From contig CALWTQ010000025.1 of assembly GCA_944384505.1 (NCBI GenBank), forward strand, positions 1 through 45,575: DNA of 45,575 nt, given 5' to 3'. The position numbers and the translations under genes were made by a program. The DNA is from an uncultured Mediterraneibacter sp. (GTDB lineage Bacteria > Bacillota > Clostridia > Lachnospirales > Lachnospiraceae). Below, in pieces: positions 43,602 to 45,575 of this stretch (within the stretch, counting starts at the first letter, position 1; each line of letters begins with the position of its first letter). The notes under the pieces are model-generated. The model did no database searches. It worked only from the letters and a program-made list of their open reading frames with translations, and had not been told where the DNA came from.

Positions 43602-45236
43602 TCAGCCCGGGCATATCTCCTCCGCAATGTTCCGGGCATGGTCCGAAATTCTCTCCAGCCCGGCCAGAGCATCCAGAAAGGCGATCCCGGCCTCAGGCGA
43701 ACACTCCTGGTCCGCCAGCCGCTTCATATGCTCTGCGCGCATCTGAATCTCGAGGTCATCAGCCCGGTTTTCCTTCCCAATCACTTCCATTGCTTTATCC
43801 CGGCTTTTCTCCGCAAGCGCCTCCATGGCGCAGAAAAAGCTCCCGGAACAGACCTCCAGCATCTCCCTCATTTCACGGGACGCCACCTCGGAGAATGAAG
43901 CGTTCTGCATCTTAAGATCTTCCGCGTATTCTGAAATATTTTCACAGTAGTCTCCCACACGCTCTATATCGGAGACAATCTGCAGAAGGCTGGCCACTCG
44001 CTGGTGCTCCCTCTCATTGATCGCCAGTGAATTGATCCGGATCAGGTAATCCGTAATTCCGCTGCACAGACGGTCCACTGTGTTTTCGTCTTCCTTAATC
44101 GCCTGGATCGTATCAGAGTCTTTCGTAAACATAACCTGCTTTACCTTGTCCAGAGTTCCGCACACGATAGCCCCCATCCTGCAGACTTCGCTTTCCACAG
44201 ACTGCAGGGCGATGGCTGGAGTCTCCAGCATACGCTCGTCAAGGAGCACCTGGCCCTCATCTCCTTTATCCTCCTCTGACTTCTGCAGTCTCTTCGCCAG
44301 ACGGATGATCCAGTCGGATACAGGAAACAGCAGAATCGTCGTTCCTATATTAAAGATCGTGTGCACGGAGCTGATCTCCGTCTGCGTGATCATCCCCATC
44401 CCCAGCTTTGGATTCACGAACTGGAATAATATAATCGCCGCAGCGCTGAAAATCACTGTACCGATAATATTAAACAGCAGATGCATAACCGCCGCTGTCT
44501 TAGCCGTCTTTTTTGCCCCAATGCTCGACAGGATCGCAGTCACACATGTACCGATATTCTGTCCCATAATGATGTATACTGCTGCGTTAAAAGGCACCAG
44601 CCCGGCCGCCGCCAGGCTCTGCAGGATTCCCACAGACGCCGAAGAGCTCTGTATCACCGCCGTGACAAATGCCCCTGCAATAATCCCCAGAAACGGGCTG
44701 CGTCCCAGCAGGACAAATATATTCCGAAATCCTTCCGACTGCTCCAGGGGAGCCACAGCGGACGACATGGTCGTAATTCCCACAAAAAGCAGGCCAAATC
44801 CGATGATAATGCTGGATATATCTTTTACAGAGCGCCGCCTGCCGGTCAGCATCAGCACAACGCCGATCATAATCGCAATGGGAGCCAGATTTGCCGGGCT
44901 TAAGAACTTCGCCCACTCCACGCTCGAAACAAGCCATCCGGTCACGGTTGTACCGATATTGGCGCCCATGATAACGCCCATGGCCTGGGACAGGTTCATA
45001 ATCCCCGCATTCACAAATCCAACCACCATAACCGTGGTCGCAGAAGAACTCTGTATCACCGCTGTGATAAACGCTCCCAGCAGAACACCCATCAGTTTAT
45101 TTCTTGTCAGAACTTCCAACAGCGACTTCATCCTGCTGCCAGCGGCATTCTCCAGCCCCTGCGCCATAATCTGCATCCCATAGATAAACATGCCGAGACC
45201 TCCGGCAAACGGGATGATGATACCTGCGTAATCCAT
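43602..45236 (-). CDS. Na+/phosphate cotransporter (NptA-like) with C-terminal PhoU-like domain
   Basis: 544 residues from ATG 45236, preceded by GGAGGAG. An in-frame ATG at 45248 contains that ribosome binding site and is not used. Two repeated Na/Pi units (PF02690) carry the signature QSSSATT (63-69) and QSSSASV (near 197), plus GANIGTTVTGW and GQNIGTCVTAIL. About 8 to 10 transmembrane helices are present. The cytoplasmic C-terminal 200 residues are helical and PhoU-like (DIERVGDYCENISEYAEDL, LERISDHARNIAEEI). It imports phosphate with sodium; the PhoU tail senses or regulates. Its stop codon lies inside a TTCAGCC repeat copy. Confidence 0.93.
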   Translation of the reverse strand: MDYAGIIIPFAGGLGMFIYGMQIMAQGLENAAGSRMKSLLEVLTRNKLMGVLLGAFITAVIQSSSATTVMVVGFVNAGIMNLSQAMGVIMGANIGTTVTGWLVSSVEWAKFLSPANLAPIAIMIGVVLMLTGRRRSVKDISSIIIGFGLLFVGITTMSSAVAPLEQSEGFRNIFVLLGRSPFLGIIAGAFVTAVIQSSSASVGILQSLAAAGLVPFNAAVYIIMGQNIGTCVTAILSSIGAKKTAKTAAVMHLLFNIIGTVIFSAAAIILFQFVNPKLGMGMITQTEISSVHTIFNIGTTILLFPVSDWIIRLAKRLQKSEEDKGDEGQVLLDERMLETPAIALQSVESEVCRMGAIVCGTLDKVKQVMFTKDSDTIQAIKEDENTVDRLCSGITDYLIRINSLAINEREHQRVASLLQIVSDIERVGDYCENISEYAEDLKMQNASFSEVASREMREMLEVCSGSFFCAMEALAEKSRDKAMEVIGKENRADDLEIQMRAEHMKRLADQECSPEAGIAFLDALAGLERISDHARNIAEEICPG

Positions 45237-45304
45237 AATCTCCTCCATATGTTCACGAAACTACTCGTCCCTCTTCTTGACAAAAAAAGCCATATTCCGC
45301 CTCT

Positions 45305-45357
45305 ACAATACCACTGACGCCAGCAAAACGCAACAGAATCTTAGCATTATCTTAACA
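45305..45357 (-). promoter_or_regulatory. Na/Pi transporter promoter with PhoP-box-like repeats
   Basis: On the minus strand, -35 TTGCGT (45328-45333), 17 nt, -10 TATTGT (45305-45310). Over and upstream of the -35 lie hexamers with an 11-nt period: GCAACA (45330), TTAGCA (45341) and TTAACA (45352). Firmicute PhoP boxes are direct TTAACA-like repeats spaced by about 5 nt. Phosphate control is inferred. Confidence 0.45.
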
Positions 45358-45503
45358 TATTGTCAGCTATAAAGTTCACTAATGTTCGAATGCAAAACGT
45401 TCAAAAACAGGGGCTATTTCTGAGACGTATTCTGCGGAGATGAAGGATGGCTCTGGATTCCGCTCCAGGGATATAAGTGAAACTAAGAGTTCCAGTGACG
45501 GAC

Positions 45504-45575
45504 TAATAGGGTAGAGGGAGAATAAATTTCTCGCCCCTCCCATTGAACCGTACGTACGGATCTCGTATACGGCTC
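45504..45575 (-). mobile_element. 3' end of a group II intron (domains V and VI)
   Basis: The minus strand at 45575-45545 folds as domain V: GAGCCGTA pairs with TACGGTTC, TACG with CGTA, with a CG bulge and an AGATC loop, and the catalytic AGC triad at positions 2-4. Next, 45544-45505 forms domain VI (GGGAGGGGCGAGAAA ... TTCTCCCTCTACCC). The shape is typical of bacterial class C introns. The reverse transcriptase and the 5' domains lie beyond the right edge. Between 45249 and 45503 I see only the transporter promoter and no gene. Confidence 0.85.

Noticed and set aside
1-45575. CRISPR array, rRNA or tRNA genes
   Set aside because: I saw no regularly spaced direct repeats and no cloverleaf or rRNA signature in any intergenic stretch.

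Overview
The window looks like chromosomal DNA of a Gram-positive, low-to-mid GC Clostridia, most likely a gut Lachnospiraceae. The pointers are AGGAGG-type ribosome binding sites, a YwqE/CpsC/CpsD/LCP Gram-positive polysaccharide module, a LoaP-type NusG paralog, GlmS and a Na/Pi symporter with a PhoU tail. Apart from two + strand genes (6.7-11.9 kb) and one + strand pseudogene, everything is read on the minus strand. No rRNA, tRNA or CRISPR array was seen.

Layout. (1) 0-6.4 kb: a 1,513-residue SF1 helicase with a central coiled coil and a C-terminal HEPN-like Rx4H motif. Two small genes follow, a winged-helix protein and an unknown charged protein, with their own promoter. This resembles a defence island. 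(2) 6.7-11.9 kb: a two-gene + strand cassette, a Hint (hedgehog/intein) protein followed by a very large LamG protein. A strong terminator hairpin sits in the leader, just before the first start codon. (3) 12-13.4 kb: an FGGY sugar kinase. (4) 13.4-18.6 kb: a gene graveyard. It holds two relics of PD-(D/E)XK ATPases, a Fic relic, a phage-type HNH relic, a frameshifted SH3 gene and other broken ORFs, with an orphan RelB/DinJ antitoxin and a P-loop kinase-like gene still open.

(5) 18.6-41.3 kb: a large capsule/exopolysaccharide locus in two transcription units. The upstream unit (promoter near 41.3 kb) encodes the YwqE-type phosphatase, CpsC/Wzz, the tyrosine autokinase CpsD, an LCP ligase, a 35-residue membrane peptide and a UDP-GlcNAc 4,6-dehydratase. 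The second unit (promoter near 35.35 kb) has a long leader with an RNA hairpin and a 166-bp inverted-repeat element, then loaP. After loaP come an inserted AAA-ATPase/nuclease gene with its own promoter and terminator, an aminotransferase, the initiating phosphoglycosyltransferase, a GNAT acetyltransferase, two GT4 glycosyltransferases, Wzx, Wzy, UDP-galactopyranose mutase (frameshifted in a G7 tract), a WbpB-like oxidoreductase, a hexapeptide acetyltransferase, a FemAB-like transferase, a WbpE-like aminotransferase and a UDP-HexNAc 6-dehydrogenase. At least two intrinsic terminators lie inside this unit, which fits LoaP-driven processive antitermination. The variable part is clearly more AT-rich than its flanks.

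(6) 41.5-45.6 kb: glmS, which supplies the UDP-GlcNAc precursor; a Na/Pi cotransporter with PhoP-box-like repeats; and, cut by the right edge, domains V and VI of a group II intron.

Inferred chemistry: a Wzx/Wzy polymer started by a 4-amino-4,6-dideoxy-HexNAc type sugar and carrying a 2,3-diamino-uronic acid type residue. Galactofuranose would be added when glf is in frame. Phosphorylation, chain length and wall attachment would be handled by the upstream unit.
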